64,000 nt of DNA from Rhizobium sp. 2MFCol3.1 (lineage in GTDB: Bacteria > Pseudomonadota > Alphaproteobacteria > Rhizobiales > Rhizobiaceae), in NCBI RefSeq assembly GCF_000377565.1, contig NZ_KB898357.1:248001-312000 (forward strand). The letters run 5' to 3'. The notes beneath the pieces were generated by a model, which was not told the origin of the DNA, made no database searches, and was given only the letters and a program-made list of their open reading frames with translations. Made by a program: the position numbers and the translations under genes. Shown here piece after piece: positions 50,427-60,086 of the stretch. Position 1 is the first letter of the stretch. Each line of letters opens with the position of its first letter.

Positions 50427-50615
50427 TTACTTACCCTTCGAGCGCGAGGCGCGGCGAACCGACGCCGGCTTGTCGGGGTCGGTCAGGCGTTCGTAGCGCA
50501 CGCCGGTATAAAGCAGGATCTGCGCTTCGAGCGGCGATCCTTCCACGCTTGATGATCTTTCCTTGCGGCCTGGCGTCCGAGATAGACGATCAGCCAATGC
50601 GATGACTATTGCCAT
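50427..50615 (-). CDS. Small basic conserved protein
   Basis: A 62-residue protein, with AGGGAG before its ATG at 50615. It contains LEAQILLYTGVRYERLT and a basic C-terminus. It looks like a short conserved rhizobial protein of unknown function. It is convergent with the DUF1254-like gene (4-base gap). Confidence 0.6.
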   Translation of the reverse strand: MAIVIALADRLSRTPGRKERSSSVEGSPLEAQILLYTGVRYERLTDPDKPASVRRASRSKGK

Positions 50616-51147
50616 TGTCGTCTCCCTGCACTGCCCGAGACGGATGAAGCTCAGATCTCACCCTGCCCGCCTGCGCGGACCGGCGCACCCTTGGCCGGGT
50701 CTGCCGGCATCGGGTCATTCGCGCCTTTCTCACGGCATATCGTGAACAATACCGTGATGCATATGATGGCGCCCCTCTCAAGGAGCACGTTCTGCTTCCC
50801 GGATTGAGACAGACGGTGGTTAACAGAATATTAAAATTCGGCCGGAGAATCCCTGTCGATCGACGTCTCTACTAAAACGCAGGGGTCCGCCCTTTGGTTG
50901 CATGCCGATCGCAAAGATCCGCCGCTTTTATCGGTTACAAATTTTAGCTTTAAATCATATAGTTAGCGATACAGCGTCAGACACGGGCTCCGCCATCACC
51001 GATGTTGCAAATTTACCTCACAAAAATATTAATTGCAGTTCGCCGAGATGCCGCTAAGGTCGCATTATCGGCTGCAGGGCAAAACGCGGCCGACCCTGGA
51101 GTTGATCTGGGGACTGGGTCTGACGGTTAACCAGGGTGGGCAGACAG
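50616..51147. other. Gene-free intergenic region
   Basis: AT-rich around 50820-51030, no reading frame of interest. It probably contains promoters for the two flanking small genes; no element can be named. Confidence 0.4.
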
Positions 51148-51354
51148 ATGTCTCTGATGATTGGGTCGACATTTTCGCCTGAGGATCTCGATATATTGCG
51201 CCACGCGCTGGATGCCTGGTGCGCGGAAAAGCGCATCGACATCAAGAGCTCGAAGGCGCAGGTCGCCGCCTCCACGGCGCTCGATCTCTACCAGTCCGGC
51301 TATGACGATCCCGACAGGCTGCTCACCGCGCTGCGCGGACACCGGGCGCTTTAA
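51148..51354 (+). CDS. Small helical protein, chromosomal relative of two prophage proteins
   Basis: A 68-residue protein from ATG 51148. FSPEDLDILRHALDAWC ... QVAASTALDLYQSG has the same layout as the prophage proteins at 16517-16717 and 19799-20068: a S-x-E-D turn, a helix ending in a Trp/Tyr-Cys pair, and a second helix. The function is unknown in all three. Confidence 0.6.
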   Translation: MSLMIGSTFSPEDLDILRHALDAWCAEKRIDIKSSKAQVAASTALDLYQSGYDDPDRLLTALRGHRAL

Positions 51355-51641
51355 GCCGTCCATACAAGTTATCCATATCACTCGTTTAACGGGCACCGAA
51401 CGGGCCGGCCGACGCCGTAACCGTTGATGTTGCGCAGCACCATTTCGGGACGATTCCCCTCAAATCTTCAGCAACGGTTAACCGTGTCCCTGTAGGATTT
51501 GTTCATATCCCGTATGTGGTAGAGGCGTCTTCGCGTCCAGGCCAGCGGCATCCCTCTAGCGTGTTCAGGGTGTGTTTTGTGCGTGACCGGTTTCGAGACC
51601 TAGAGGCCCCCTCCGCGAGCCGGAAGAAGGACGTGGTTCTC

Positions 51642-53030
51642 ATGGCGACAGTGAGCAGTTTCGAGGGATTGCAGCCGCCGACCCGATCGGAGCTTCGCCA
51701 GTTCGCCGAATTGTTCACCCCTCTCTTCGTCGCCTCCTCCGATGACGCCAAGCGCCAGGCCGTGGCAGCACTCTCGCAATGCGCCGCCATTCCGCAGGCG
51801 GTCGCGCTGTTCATCGGCTGCCAGCCGATCGCCATTTCCGCCCCCTTCCTCATCTCCTCGCCGGCCATCGACGACGATACGCTGATCACGGTTGCCCGCA
51901 CGCAGGGCGTCGAGCACATGCGCGCCATCGTCAGCCGCGATGCGCTGTCGCCGCGGGTGATCGACGTACTGGTCGGGCTGCGCCATGCCGCGCCGAAGCG
52001 GCAGGTGGAAACGATCGAGCCGGCGCCAACAGTCGACAGAGCCGAGGTCGCCGAAGCGCTCGCCAGCGCGGCGATGCCGTTCGTTGCGGCGGAGGCTGGA
52101 CAGGTTAAGGCCATCGCGGAGACCGCGAGCGTAAAGGTCGAGATCAGCGAACCGGTTGCTGTGGCTGTCGAGGCTGTCGCGCCTGCAGTTGTCGAGGCTA
52201 CGCCGGTGATCGACAAGGTGGTGGTCGCTGCCCCAGAGGCCGCACCTTTGGCCACCGAAATGGCGTCCGAGGCCACCGAAACGGTGTCCGTTGTTGCCGC
52301 TACGCCTGTTGCTGTCGAAGTGCAGACCGTAGCCATCGAAACCGCCGCCGAGGTCGTGGTGGTCGAGACGATCGCCGTGCACCCGGTCGAACCGATGGTC
52401 ACCCCCGAGGCGCCTTCTGCAGCAGCAGAGCAGCAGAGCGTTCAGTCAACACCTTCCCCTGCCCCAGCGGAGACCGCCGAAACGCCCGCCACCGGCGGCG
52501 CGCGCGAGGAAGAGGTTCGCGACACGCTGCGTGGCCTGGCGCGCCATCTCGGTCGTGACGATAACGACCGGCTCGGTCTTCGCACCCTTTCGACATTGCA
52601 GTCCGCACTCCTGGTACGCTTTGCCCGCAGCCGCGAGGCCGTGGCCTTCGCGACGGCGCTTGCCGATACGCTGTCGGCCAGCCGCTGGCTTGCCGAGCGC
52701 ATCATGCTCGACACGTCGGGCCAGCAGATGGCGACGACGCTGACCAGCATCGGCATGGATTTCTCCGACGCCGTCTTCGTTCTGGAAAAGCTCTATCCGC
52801 ATCTGGCCGAGGCGCAACACAGCGTCACCCGCGCCTGGATGGTGCTCGATGCGCTCGATCCGGAAGAGTGCCGCGATCGCGTCGAAGCATGGCGCCGGGC
52901 CGACAGCTATACCTATCTGCCGGAACAGGCGCCGGCCGCGCCCCATCCGGTCACGCAGCAGACCTCGCATGCCCGCGCCGTCCACCAGCCGCCGGCACGC
53001 GCCATGCGGCTCGTCGGACGTTCGCGCTAA
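51642..53030 (+). CDS. DUF2336-like protein with long Ala/Val-rich linker
   Basis: About 462 residues from ATG 51642. Residues 10-120 are a helical HEAT-like DUF2336-type domain (ELFTPLFVASSDDAKRQAVA, PFLISSPAIDDDTLITVAR). Residues 150-290 are an Ala/Val/Glu-rich low-complexity linker; a second helical domain follows (RDTLRGLARHLGRDDNDRLG ... VEAWRRADSY). Function unknown. Confidence 0.65.
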   Translation: MATVSSFEGLQPPTRSELRQFAELFTPLFVASSDDAKRQAVAALSQCAAIPQAVALFIGCQPIAISAPFLISSPAIDDDTLITVARTQGVEHMRAIVSRDALSPRVIDVLVGLRHAAPKRQVETIEPAPTVDRAEVAEALASAAMPFVAAEAGQVKAIAETASVKVEISEPVAVAVEAVAPAVVEATPVIDKVVVAAPEAAPLATEMASEATETVSVVAATPVAVEVQTVAIETAAEVVVVETIAVHPVEPMVTPEAPSAAAEQQSVQSTPSPAPAETAETPATGGAREEEVRDTLRGLARHLGRDDNDRLGLRTLSTLQSALLVRFARSREAVAFATALADTLSASRWLAERIMLDTSGQQMATTLTSIGMDFSDAVFVLEKLYPHLAEAQHSVTRAWMVLDALDPEECRDRVEAWRRADSYTYLPEQAPAAPHPVTQQTSHARAVHQPPARAMRLVGRSR

Positions 53031-53036
53031 AGTCGA

Positions 53037-53393
53037 TCAGAGACGGGCGTCGCGCTCCTTGGCGAGCGGCACGATATCGGCGACATCATCGGTTTCGAGC
53101 TCGACGATCCAGAGGTCGTTGTCGAACTTGCGCTCGCGCTCCAGCATCGTCCGCACCTCCTCCGCATCCTTGCGCTCAAGCCTGATCTCGAACAGCCGTT
53201 CGCCACTGGCTTCCTCATCGAAGAAGCTCTGCGGCGCCGGGCCATAAAGCGTCTCGGAGCCATCGCGAAAACGCTGGCGGATGAAGACCGCGCCGGCCTC
53301 GTCGGCGCCCTTCTTCTCGACGGCGGCGAAATCGCCCTTGGCGAAGACACGGCGCAGCAGCGCGGATACGAAGATGTCGGTGCGAAGTCTCAT
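53037..53393 (-). CDS. DUF1491 family protein
   Basis: A 118-residue protein with the family pattern MRLRTDIFVSALLRRVFAKG, EAGAVFIRQRFRDG, LYGPAPQSFFDE and DLWIVELET. DUF1491 is restricted to alphaproteobacteria; its role is unknown. It is convergent with the DUF2336-like gene. Confidence 0.8.
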   Translation of the reverse strand: MRLRTDIFVSALLRRVFAKGDFAAVEKKGADEAGAVFIRQRFRDGSETLYGPAPQSFFDEEASGERLFEIRLERKDAEEVRTMLERERKFDNDLWIVELETDDVADIVPLAKERDARL

Positions 53394-53452
53394 GCAGGCG
53401 GTATAGACCTGTGAGCGCGGAGCCGCAACGCGGCGGCCACTACACTGCCCGC

Positions 53453-54526
53453 TCAGAGCGCGCCGATGTCCTTGAGCTTCTTCAGCACCGCCTCGGAGGG
53501 CTCGCCGTTTTCGGGCAGGTTGTAGTGCTTCTGGAAATGGCGGATGGCGACGCGGGTTTGTTCGCCGACGACGCCGTCGACGCCGACATTGGTGTAGGCC
53601 ATGTTGGCGAGGCCCTGCTGGATCTTCAGGACCAGATCGACGCTGTTCAAGGTCGAGGACGGCGAGGTCGATGGGGTTGCGGCGGCGCGGGCGACGGAGG
53701 TCTGCCTGGCCGGAACGGGTTCCAGCGCATTTTTCGGGGCCGAGATCTTCTGGACCGGGACCTGCCTGACCGGCACCTGGGCCGAAACCGGGGCGGGCTT
53801 GGGGGCCACCTTCGGCGTTGGCGCGGTCTTCACCTGGTGCTCGGCGCTGCGGATGGCTGCGGCGACAGGGTCTTCGGCGAGCGCTTGCGCCGAGACATCC
53901 TCGCGTGGGCGCTCGGTGGGGATGGCGGATGGACCGATGGCGTCGGTTCTGAGTGCTGCCAGCACTTCGGGTGTGGCGTCGCCGCTCTGCGGCATGCCGA
54001 CGGTTTCCTCGAAGAACAGGATGGCGGCGCTGGTGCGCGGGCCGATGACACCGTCGGGCGCGCCGTTATAGAGGCCGCGGCGGACGAGTTCGGCCTGGAT
54101 ATCCATGACCAGCTGGTTGGCGGGTTGGCCGGCGACCGGCGCCGGGGGGACGGCATTGGTGGTCTCGGCGCTGTTCGCCTCGCCCTCGCCTTCACGTTCG
54201 ATCTTGAAGGTGGTGACCTCGCCGGTGTGTTCCTCGACCGGCGGGCGGCCGATCAGCGCGCTCGGAAACAGGCTGTCGCGGGTGCGCAGGAACGGGTGCG
54301 GGTGCACGCCCGGCTGATACCAGAGCGCATTGGCGGCGACGAAGGAGAAGATGACGAGGAAGGCGGCCGTGCCGCCTGTGATCGACGGATTGCGGCCGAT
54401 GACGCCGCCGAGCACGCCAATGCCCTGCAGCCCCAAACCGCCAACGGCGGCAGCCCCGGTCAGAAGAAGGCTCGGCTTCTGCCTGCCCCTCTTTCCCTTA
54501 GGCGATTTTCGCTTGCTCACGGCCAT
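53453..54526 (-). CDS. Membrane-anchored peptidoglycan-binding protein
   Basis: A 357-residue protein with a basic N-terminus, one membrane segment near residues 50-68 and two PG_binding_1 domains: residues 135-190 (QAELVRRGLYNGAPDGVIGP) and 295-355 (IQQGLANMAYTNVGVDGVVG). A Pro/Ala-rich linker joins them. Its start overlaps the end of the sensor kinase gene by 29 bases, so the two are an operon. Confidence 0.8.
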   Translation of the reverse strand: MAVSKRKSPKGKRGRQKPSLLLTGAAAVGGLGLQGIGVLGGVIGRNPSITGGTAAFLVIFSFVAANALWYQPGVHPHPFLRTRDSLFPSALIGRPPVEEHTGEVTTFKIEREGEGEANSAETTNAVPPAPVAGQPANQLVMDIQAELVRRGLYNGAPDGVIGPRTSAAILFFEETVGMPQSGDATPEVLAALRTDAIGPSAIPTERPREDVSAQALAEDPVAAAIRSAEHQVKTAPTPKVAPKPAPVSAQVPVRQVPVQKISAPKNALEPVPARQTSVARAAATPSTSPSSTLNSVDLVLKIQQGLANMAYTNVGVDGVVGEQTRVAIRHFQKHYNLPENGEPSEAVLKKLKDIGAL

Positions 54527-56039
54527 CGAAAAGCCCCTCTTCCAAGATGTCGGTCATGCCAGTCGACGCTTTCAGCCGTGGCGGAAACTCGACCGGGTGA
54601 TTGGCCGAGAGATCCACGACGGGAACGCCGGAGCCATCCGCCGCAATCGAGATCGTGATGATGGTGCCGGAGCCCGGCGTGCTGGCGATGGCGAAATCGC
54701 CGCCATGCAGCGCGACCAGGCCCTTGACCAGCGACAGGCCGAGCCCCGTGCCCTCGAACCGGCGGGTGTAATCGTTCTGGATCTGCACGAAAGGCTGGCC
54801 GAGCAGCTGCAGCTTATCGGCCGGAATGCCGATGCCGGTGTCGGAGACGCAGAGCGTCAGGATGCCATCGCGCACCGAGGCGTCGAGCGAGATCGCGCCG
54901 CCGGCTTCGGTGAACTTGACGGCATTGCCGACCAGATTGATGAGGATCTGCTGGATGGCGCGCTGATCGGCCACGACTTCGTCAAGGCCGCGCTGGATGC
55001 GGCTCGTCAGCGACACGCCCTTGGTCTTGGCCTGCAGCCCGAGCATGGCCTCGCAGGAGCGCACGACGGTGGCGATATCGAAAGGTTCGAGCACCAGCTC
55101 GTAGCGGCCGGCCTCGATCTTGCTCATGTCGAGCATGGTGTTGACGACGGAAAGTAGATGCGCACCGGAATCGCGCACAAGGCCGACATATTCGCGCTGG
55201 CGCTCATTGGCGAGCTTGCCGAAATACTCGCCGATCAGGATATCGGAGAAGCCGAGAATGGCGTTCAGCGGCGTGCGCAGCTCGTGGCTGACGGCCGCCA
55301 GGAACCGCGACTTGGCGTCATTGGCCGAGCGGGCATCGGCGGCATGGGCTTCGGCCTCGACGCGGAGCTGATGCTCGGCGGAGACATCGCGCAGCTGGGC
55401 GACGACGCTGATCAGCGCGCCATCGCTATCGCGGCGCGCGGTGAGATCGGTCCTGAGATGGGAGAACTGGCGATTGTCGACCGAGACCGACGGACGCTCG
55501 AGCCGGAGATCGACGGCCGCCTGCTCCTCGCCCTGGCGCAGCCGGTCGAGCGCCTGCAGGAAGAGGATGCGGTCGGAGACGTGGATCTGCTCTATGAAGC
55601 CGCGACCGTCAGGCGCGCGCATCCAGGCGAGATAATCGCGCTTGTCGCGGCCGCCGACATTGACGACGGAGCCTTGCGGATCGAGAAACAGGATGAGGCC
55701 GGCCGAGGCTTCCATGAAGAACTCTTCGGCGGACTGGGTGGCGACACCCGAGGTGACGATGCTCTGGCGCGACAGCGCGATGCTGCCGACGGCCGAAAAC
55801 AGGAAACCGCCGACGACGGCGGCGACGCCTGCCGGAAGCGCAACGGCCGGGCTGGTGACGATGGAGAGCGCAGCGGGGGCGACGACAAGTGCTGCCGAAG
55901 ACAGAAGCGCAAGCCGGCGCAGGATGGTCAGCTCGCGCTGGCGCACCGCGGCACTTCCTCCCGTCCGGGAGAGCCAGCGATCCGCCGCCCGGTCCACGAG
56001 GGCTGTCGCCCGATCCACGATGTCACTCAATACAAGCAC
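54498..56039 (-). CDS. PAS-type membrane sensor histidine kinase
   Basis: A 513-residue kinase. Two membrane segments lie at residues 45-90. A PAS-like domain (residues 105-220) is followed by the dimerisation/phosphoacceptor box FLAAVSHELRTPLNAILGFSD, N-box INLVGNAVKFT, G1 DTGIGIP and G2 GTGLGLSLVKG. It resembles the PleC/DivL-like cell-cycle kinases of alphaproteobacteria but no specific assignment is made. No response regulator is adjacent. Confidence 0.85.
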   Translation of the reverse strand: MLVLSDIVDRATALVDRAADRWLSRTGGSAAVRQRELTILRRLALLSSAALVVAPAALSIVTSPAVALPAGVAAVVGGFLFSAVGSIALSRQSIVTSGVATQSAEEFFMEASAGLILFLDPQGSVVNVGGRDKRDYLAWMRAPDGRGFIEQIHVSDRILFLQALDRLRQGEEQAAVDLRLERPSVSVDNRQFSHLRTDLTARRDSDGALISVVAQLRDVSAEHQLRVEAEAHAADARSANDAKSRFLAAVSHELRTPLNAILGFSDILIGEYFGKLANERQREYVGLVRDSGAHLLSVVNTMLDMSKIEAGRYELVLEPFDIATVVRSCEAMLGLQAKTKGVSLTSRIQRGLDEVVADQRAIQQILINLVGNAVKFTEAGGAISLDASVRDGILTLCVSDTGIGIPADKLQLLGQPFVQIQNDYTRRFEGTGLGLSLVKGLVALHGGDFAIASTPGSGTIITISIAADGSGVPVVDLSANHPVEFPPRLKASTGMTDILEEGLFDGREQAKIA

Positions 56040-56492
56040 GCAATACCCGCCCTAAAAAGGCTCTTCACAGAGGCCCAAGAATAGGCCCCGGGCGCTTAAG
56101 GAAAGAATAAGGGAAAGTGCCGCTCCCCGGCCGGAAAGCGCGAAAAGTCCCATTTTGGGCCACCGGAAGGGCCCTTTGTTTTTTACGGTTAACAGCGAGT
56201 AAGCGACGGATTTCGCTCATTTTTCGGCAAGTCGTTAACGCTTGGGGCGAACGCGCTTCAAGGAAAGCCTGCAATTACAGGAGGTGGCTCATGGCATGCT
56301 TAACGCCAATGGCTACAATTCGACCGAAATGCGCCGAATGCGGTTTCGATTAAAATTTGAACTAAATTTGACGCAAATGCCACCGAGTTTCGAAAACCGG
56401 CATTCGCAAGTTTTGGCTAGGGTGAAATCACACCGGAAGACGGACCTGATTCGGCGGCAAGACCGAGCGGGAAAACAGGATGGGCAACGAAC
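56040..56492. other. Gene-free intergenic region between divergent genes
   Basis: No gene is seen. The part near 56340-56420 is AT-rich and probably carries the promoter of the DUF5330-like gene. Confidence 0.4.
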
Positions 56493-57020
56493 ATGTGGTT
56501 TCTATTCAAATCATCGATCTGGCTCGGGCTTCTCTTCGTCGCCTTGTCGTTCTTCAGCGGCGAGCGCCAGACGAACACGCAGACCGGATCGACATTGCAG
56601 ATTGCAGACGCTTTCGTCGCCGTGACCGGCGCCTATGACTATCTGAGCGGCATGTGCGGCGAGAAGCCCGAGGTTTGCGCCAAGGGCGCCAACACGCTCG
56701 GCGTTCTCGGCGAGCGGGCACGCTCCGGCGCCCTCGTTGCCTTTGAACTGCTCGACAGCAAGTTCGGCAGCGGCAAGAGCGCCACGGTTGCAACGACCGC
56801 GACGCCTTCCGTTGGCCTGGCGCCTGCGACGGCCGTAGAGCCGGCAACGGCAGCCGCTCCGCAGCAGCTGCGCGATGACCGCACCGTGGCGCTGAACCAG
56901 CCGATGCCTTACCGCCCGCCTGTCGACGACGGCGAGGACAGCCCGGCCGCCGCCCATGTCGCGACCGACCGGGTCACGACCGGCACCATTCCGCTGCCGA
57001 CCCCGCGTCCGGCGATCTAA
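56493..57020 (+). CDS. DUF5330-like exported protein
   Basis: A 175-residue protein with an N-terminal membrane segment or signal (MWFLFKSSIWLGLLFVALSF), a short helical domain with AFVAVTGAYDYLSGMCGEKPEVC, and a Pro/Ala/Thr-rich tail. The pattern fits the rhizobial DUF5330 family. A strong terminator follows at 57126-57163. Confidence 0.7.
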   Translation: MWFLFKSSIWLGLLFVALSFFSGERQTNTQTGSTLQIADAFVAVTGAYDYLSGMCGEKPEVCAKGANTLGVLGERARSGALVAFELLDSKFGSGKSATVATTATPSVGLAPATAVEPATAAAPQQLRDDRTVALNQPMPYRPPVDDGEDSPAAAHVATDRVTTGTIPLPTPRPAI

Positions 57021-57125
57021 CGAATTCCGCGGCCACCGCCGCACCCAAAGCTTGCACCGGCGCCGGCCAATGGCCCCGCCCTGTGCCTGACGTGCCTGCC
57101 CTGTTTATTCTTCAGCAATTTGCTG

Positions 57126-57163
57126 CGCCGCGAGGATGCCCATCCTTCGCGGCGTTTCTTTTT
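57126..57163 (+). terminator. Rho-independent terminator
   Basis: A 13-bp stem with one bulge (CGCCGCGAGGATG / CATCCTTCGCGGCG) and a CC loop, followed by TTTCTTTTT. It ends the DUF5330-like gene. Confidence 0.85.
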
Positions 57164-57197
57164 GGGGAGCGGTGCATTGCCAGATGAAACCGGTTCG

Positions 57198-57341
57198 TTA
57201 GGCGAACGCCTTCGTCAGGGCAAAGGCGATTGGCGAAGGGCGCAGTCCGGGTACGTGAGGGACGATCGCCATTGTCGGATCAGGGGCACCGTCGACAAGC
57301 GTGGCGATCTCTTTCGCTGCTGCCGCCATCTGCCTCTCCAT
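57198..57341 (-). CDS. Possible 47-residue protein
   Basis: Frame from ATG 57341 with MERQMAAAAKEIATLVDG and a Pro-rich C-terminus. No good ribosome site is seen. The neighbouring 16-base tandem duplication (57371-57402) lies upstream. Weak call. Confidence 0.3.
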   Translation of the reverse strand: MERQMAAAAKEIATLVDGAPDPTMAIVPHVPGLRPSPIAFALTKAFA

Positions 57342-57370
57342 CTTGGAGAGCCGCTCGCCATTGCGACGCC

Positions 57371-57402
57371 TGCGGAGAGGCATCCATGCGGAGAGGCATC
57401 CA
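57371..57402. repeat. 16-base perfect tandem duplication
   Basis: TGCGGAGAGGCATCCA occurs twice in a row in the intergenic region between the DUF5330-like and lipoprotein genes. Confidence 0.7.
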
Positions 57403-57523
57403 CGACTGGCGGGTTCGAGCTGCCTGTCGTCATCTCGCAATGATCCATCGCGCTGAAGTGTCGTGAGACAAGCCAGCGGAATGCCTCAATAGAGCATGGA
57501 AAGGCTCTGGCCGCTGGCTTGCT

Positions 57524-58756
57524 TCAGAACGAAGCGGGTGCGGCGGCCAGCACGTTGAGCTTGCCGCCGCCGATCGCGTAAAGGCTCAAGCGGCGCTCGA
57601 CCTGGCCCGATGGCGACAGGCGGAAGAGGCCGGTGACGCCGCGGAAGCCGACCTTGCTGGTCAGCGTTTCGGCGTTGAGGCCCGTCGGCCCCTTGGTGCG
57701 AATGATGCCCGAGGCGATGGCGATCGCGTCGTAGCCATAGGCGGCGTCGGCCGAGAGCGGGCGCTTGTAGTGGCGCTGGTAGCGCTCCGAGATCAGCGAG
57801 GTGGCCTCGGGCTCGACCATGGCGATCAGCGTGCCGTTGGCGGTCGGTTCACGGTAGGTCTGCGGCGGCCAGGCGCTGGTGCCGATGAAATTGAGATTGC
57901 TCTGGCCGCCGGCCTTGATCGCCCCTTCGATGGTGGTGGTGATCGCCGTGCGGCCGAGGATGAGCACCGTATCGGCCTGCTGCAGCTGCGGCTTGGCCGT
58001 CCCAACGGCGGCAGCGGCAGCGGAATCCGTCAGGTCATATCTGGTGATGCCGAGAAAGGTGCCGCCGGAGGCGCGGATGGCGTCCGCCAGCCTCAGATCG
58101 GCAGTTTGCGGGAGATCACGCTGGGCGAACACGACGACCTTCTTGTGGCCGCTGGCGGCGGCTGTGCGCAGGCCTTCCAGCGCGCTGTCGGTTTCGCTCG
58201 ATGCGAGATTGTAGACATTGCCTGATGTTGCCGACACGGGCTGGCCGATATTGAGGAGCGGCGGGCGCTGGTCGGACGGCATGGCGGCGACGGCTGCCGT
58301 GGTCGCTGGCGGCAAATAGCTGATAAGGATCGCCGAGCTTCTGGACTTGGCGGCGGCCACCGCAGCGGGCGCTGCGGCGGGGCTCGCAACGTCGATCACC
58401 TTGACGAAGGCCTGGTTGGCGCCGAGCTCGCCGATGCCAAGGGCCGCGGCATCTCTCACATCGCGCGACGGCCCCTCGAAGAGCCCGTTCGAGCCCTTCT
58501 GCATCAGCAAGGTTATCTCGGCACCGTTTTCGCCGAAGCTTTCCTCGACGTCGCTCGACGGCGGCTTGATATCGTTGGTCTTGACGTTCCTGGCGATGCC
58601 ATCGACGTCGGACTGGCAGGCGGAAAGTGCGCCGCAGGAGAGAACAACGGAGAGAAGCAGGAGCGATCGAGCGGTTTGCGCGCCCTTGCGGGCTCCGCGA
58701 AGGACGCCGCGTAAACCATGCGCGCCACGCGCCTCATCCCTGCCCTTAACGATCAC
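57524..58756 (-). CDS. Periplasmic-binding-type lipoprotein (LpoA/YraM-like)
   Basis: About 410 residues from GTG 58756; longer starts are possible. A lipobox LSCGALSAC near residue 40 marks it as a lipoprotein. The rest has a type 1 periplasmic-binding fold (ITLLMQKGSNGLFEG, VVVFAQRDLPQTADLRLADAI, GYDAIAIASGII), as in penicillin-binding protein activators and branched-chain amino acid binding proteins. In many alphaproteobacteria a relative lies beside rsmI; that gene is absent here. Confidence 0.7.
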   Translation of the reverse strand: MIVKGRDEARGAHGLRGVLRGARKGAQTARSLLLLSVVLSCGALSACQSDVDGIARNVKTNDIKPPSSDVEESFGENGAEITLLMQKGSNGLFEGPSRDVRDAAALGIGELGANQAFVKVIDVASPAAAPAAVAAAKSRSSAILISYLPPATTAAVAAMPSDQRPPLLNIGQPVSATSGNVYNLASSETDSALEGLRTAAASGHKKVVVFAQRDLPQTADLRLADAIRASGGTFLGITRYDLTDSAAAAAVGTAKPQLQQADTVLILGRTAITTTIEGAIKAGGQSNLNFIGTSAWPPQTYREPTANGTLIAMVEPEATSLISERYQRHYKRPLSADAAYGYDAIAIASGIIRTKGPTGLNAETLTSKVGFRGVTGLFRLSPSGQVERRLSLYAIGGGKLNVLAAAPASF

Positions 58757-58892
58757 TGCTTCCCCCAGACCCTCATCAGGCCGTCTATAGCGGCCATTTC
58801 GCGGCCTCATATCTGCATAGGCATCTGGCGAAAGCAAACCCTTCCCCCAAACTTGGTTGACGGAGAAGCTAAAATTTTCAGCTTTTTTGAGC

Positions 58893-58916
58893 GGATAACT
58901 TCGTTCTAAGTTATCC
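58893..58916. promoter_or_regulatory. Perfect 9-bp inverted repeat in a divergent promoter region
   Basis: GGATAACTT / AAGTTATCC with a 6-base spacer lies between the lipoprotein gene (-) and the cysteine peptidase gene (+). It is a plausible operator shared by both. Confidence 0.45.
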
Positions 58917-58984
58917 ACGCTTCCAAACCCGATATTTATGGCTGATCGGTACATTTCTCCCAACAAGTGGAGAAATTAAGTCCC

Positions 58985-59968
58985 GTGACCAAAAGAACAA
59001 AAACAAACAAAATCGCTTTTGTCGCACTTCTTTCGGCATTTTCTTCTTTTTCTTACAACGGCGTATCGGCATCTGTTCTTTACAATACAGAAGCGTACGG
59101 CGCATCTTACTCCAGCTATATTTCGGCAAGCATCGCCGAGCAGGCGGCAAGCGCTGTCAGCGTCGGTGGCATGGCACGCCTCGTCACGCTTGCCGGACGC
59201 GGTCTCGCACAGGCTTTCGGCTCGATCGATCTCGCGACCCTGAAGACGCCGGCGCCGGTTGCGGCCGCCGCGTTCAGCCCCGAGACCACCGCATCCGTGA
59301 AGCCGGCAACCCGCCCCTCGATCGCCGCGCGCCCTGATGACGGCGGCGTGTTCGGATCGGTGGCGATCCCCTTCAAGCGCCTGGCAGCGCTGAAGCGGCT
59401 GGCGCCTTCGCTGGACGAAATGACCAGCGGCACCGCCATTTCCTGCGGCGCGGGCAAGTGCACTGAGGCCGTCAGCGCGGTCAAGGCATCTTTCACGAGG
59501 ACATCGCAGGCATCGCTGCGCGACAAGATGAATGCGATCAACACCACGATCAACCACACGATCCGCTACGCCCGCGACATCGATACCTACAAGGTCGCCG
59601 ATTACTGGGCGACACCTTCCGAGACGCTGAAGCGCCAGCAGGGCGATTGCGAGGATTTCGCGATCCTGAAGATGGCGGCACTCAATGCCGAGGGCGTCGA
59701 CCTGAAGGACATGGCGGTCGTCGTTCTGTTCGACCAGAAGCGCCATTTCTACCACGCCGTTCTCTCGGTCTCGGCCGGCGGCAACCACTATATTCTCGAC
59801 AACATGCGCGACGAGGTTCTGGCCGACAGCCGCCTGCCCGACTACATGCCGCTCTATTCGATTGCCGGCGGCAAGGGCTACCTGCACGGCTCGCGCGTTG
59901 GCGGCAGCCAGATGGCATCTGCCATGCCGATCGAAAAGGTCGCGCCTGGCGAAGGTGTTGCCTTCTGA
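58985..59968 (+). CDS. Transglutaminase-like cysteine peptidase (BTLCP)
   Basis: A protein of about 327 residues from GTG 58985 (GTG 58967 is possible). An N-terminal signal (KIAFVALLSAFSSFSYNGVSA) precedes a BTLCP domain in residues 150-310: RQQGDCEDFAILKM with the catalytic Cys, HFYHAVLSV with the His and YILDNM with the Asp. Relatives include LapG-type adhesin proteases. A hairpin with a T-tract follows at 60039-60070. Confidence 0.85.
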   Translation: MTKRTKTNKIAFVALLSAFSSFSYNGVSASVLYNTEAYGASYSSYISASIAEQAASAVSVGGMARLVTLAGRGLAQAFGSIDLATLKTPAPVAAAAFSPETTASVKPATRPSIAARPDDGGVFGSVAIPFKRLAALKRLAPSLDEMTSGTAISCGAGKCTEAVSAVKASFTRTSQASLRDKMNAINTTINHTIRYARDIDTYKVADYWATPSETLKRQQGDCEDFAILKMAALNAEGVDLKDMAVVVLFDQKRHFYHAVLSVSAGGNHYILDNMRDEVLADSRLPDYMPLYSIAGGKGYLHGSRVGGSQMASAMPIEKVAPGEGVAF

Positions 59969-60038
59969 TTGGAAGGCAATGGCGAGGGCCGGGGCTGGCC
60001 TCCTCTCGCATCCCGCTTCGATACCGAGGCGAAATGGA

Positions 60039-60070
60039 GCCGCCGACGCTGCATTGCCGGCGGCTTTTTT
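60039..60070 (+). terminator. Rho-independent terminator
   Basis: GCCGCCG / CGGCGGC stem (60039-60045 and 60058-60064) followed by TTTTTT, after the cysteine peptidase gene. Confidence 0.85.
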
Positions 60071-60086
60071 ATGTCGGTCCCCTGAC

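Noticed and set aside
51503..52402. A 299-codon minus-strand frame rich in Ser/Thr/Ala
   Set aside because: It is the reverse of the Ala/Val/Glu-rich linker of the DUF2336-like gene; low complexity only.
55158..56084. A 308-codon plus-strand frame
   Set aside because: It is a shadow of the sensor kinase gene and has no ribosome site or domain.
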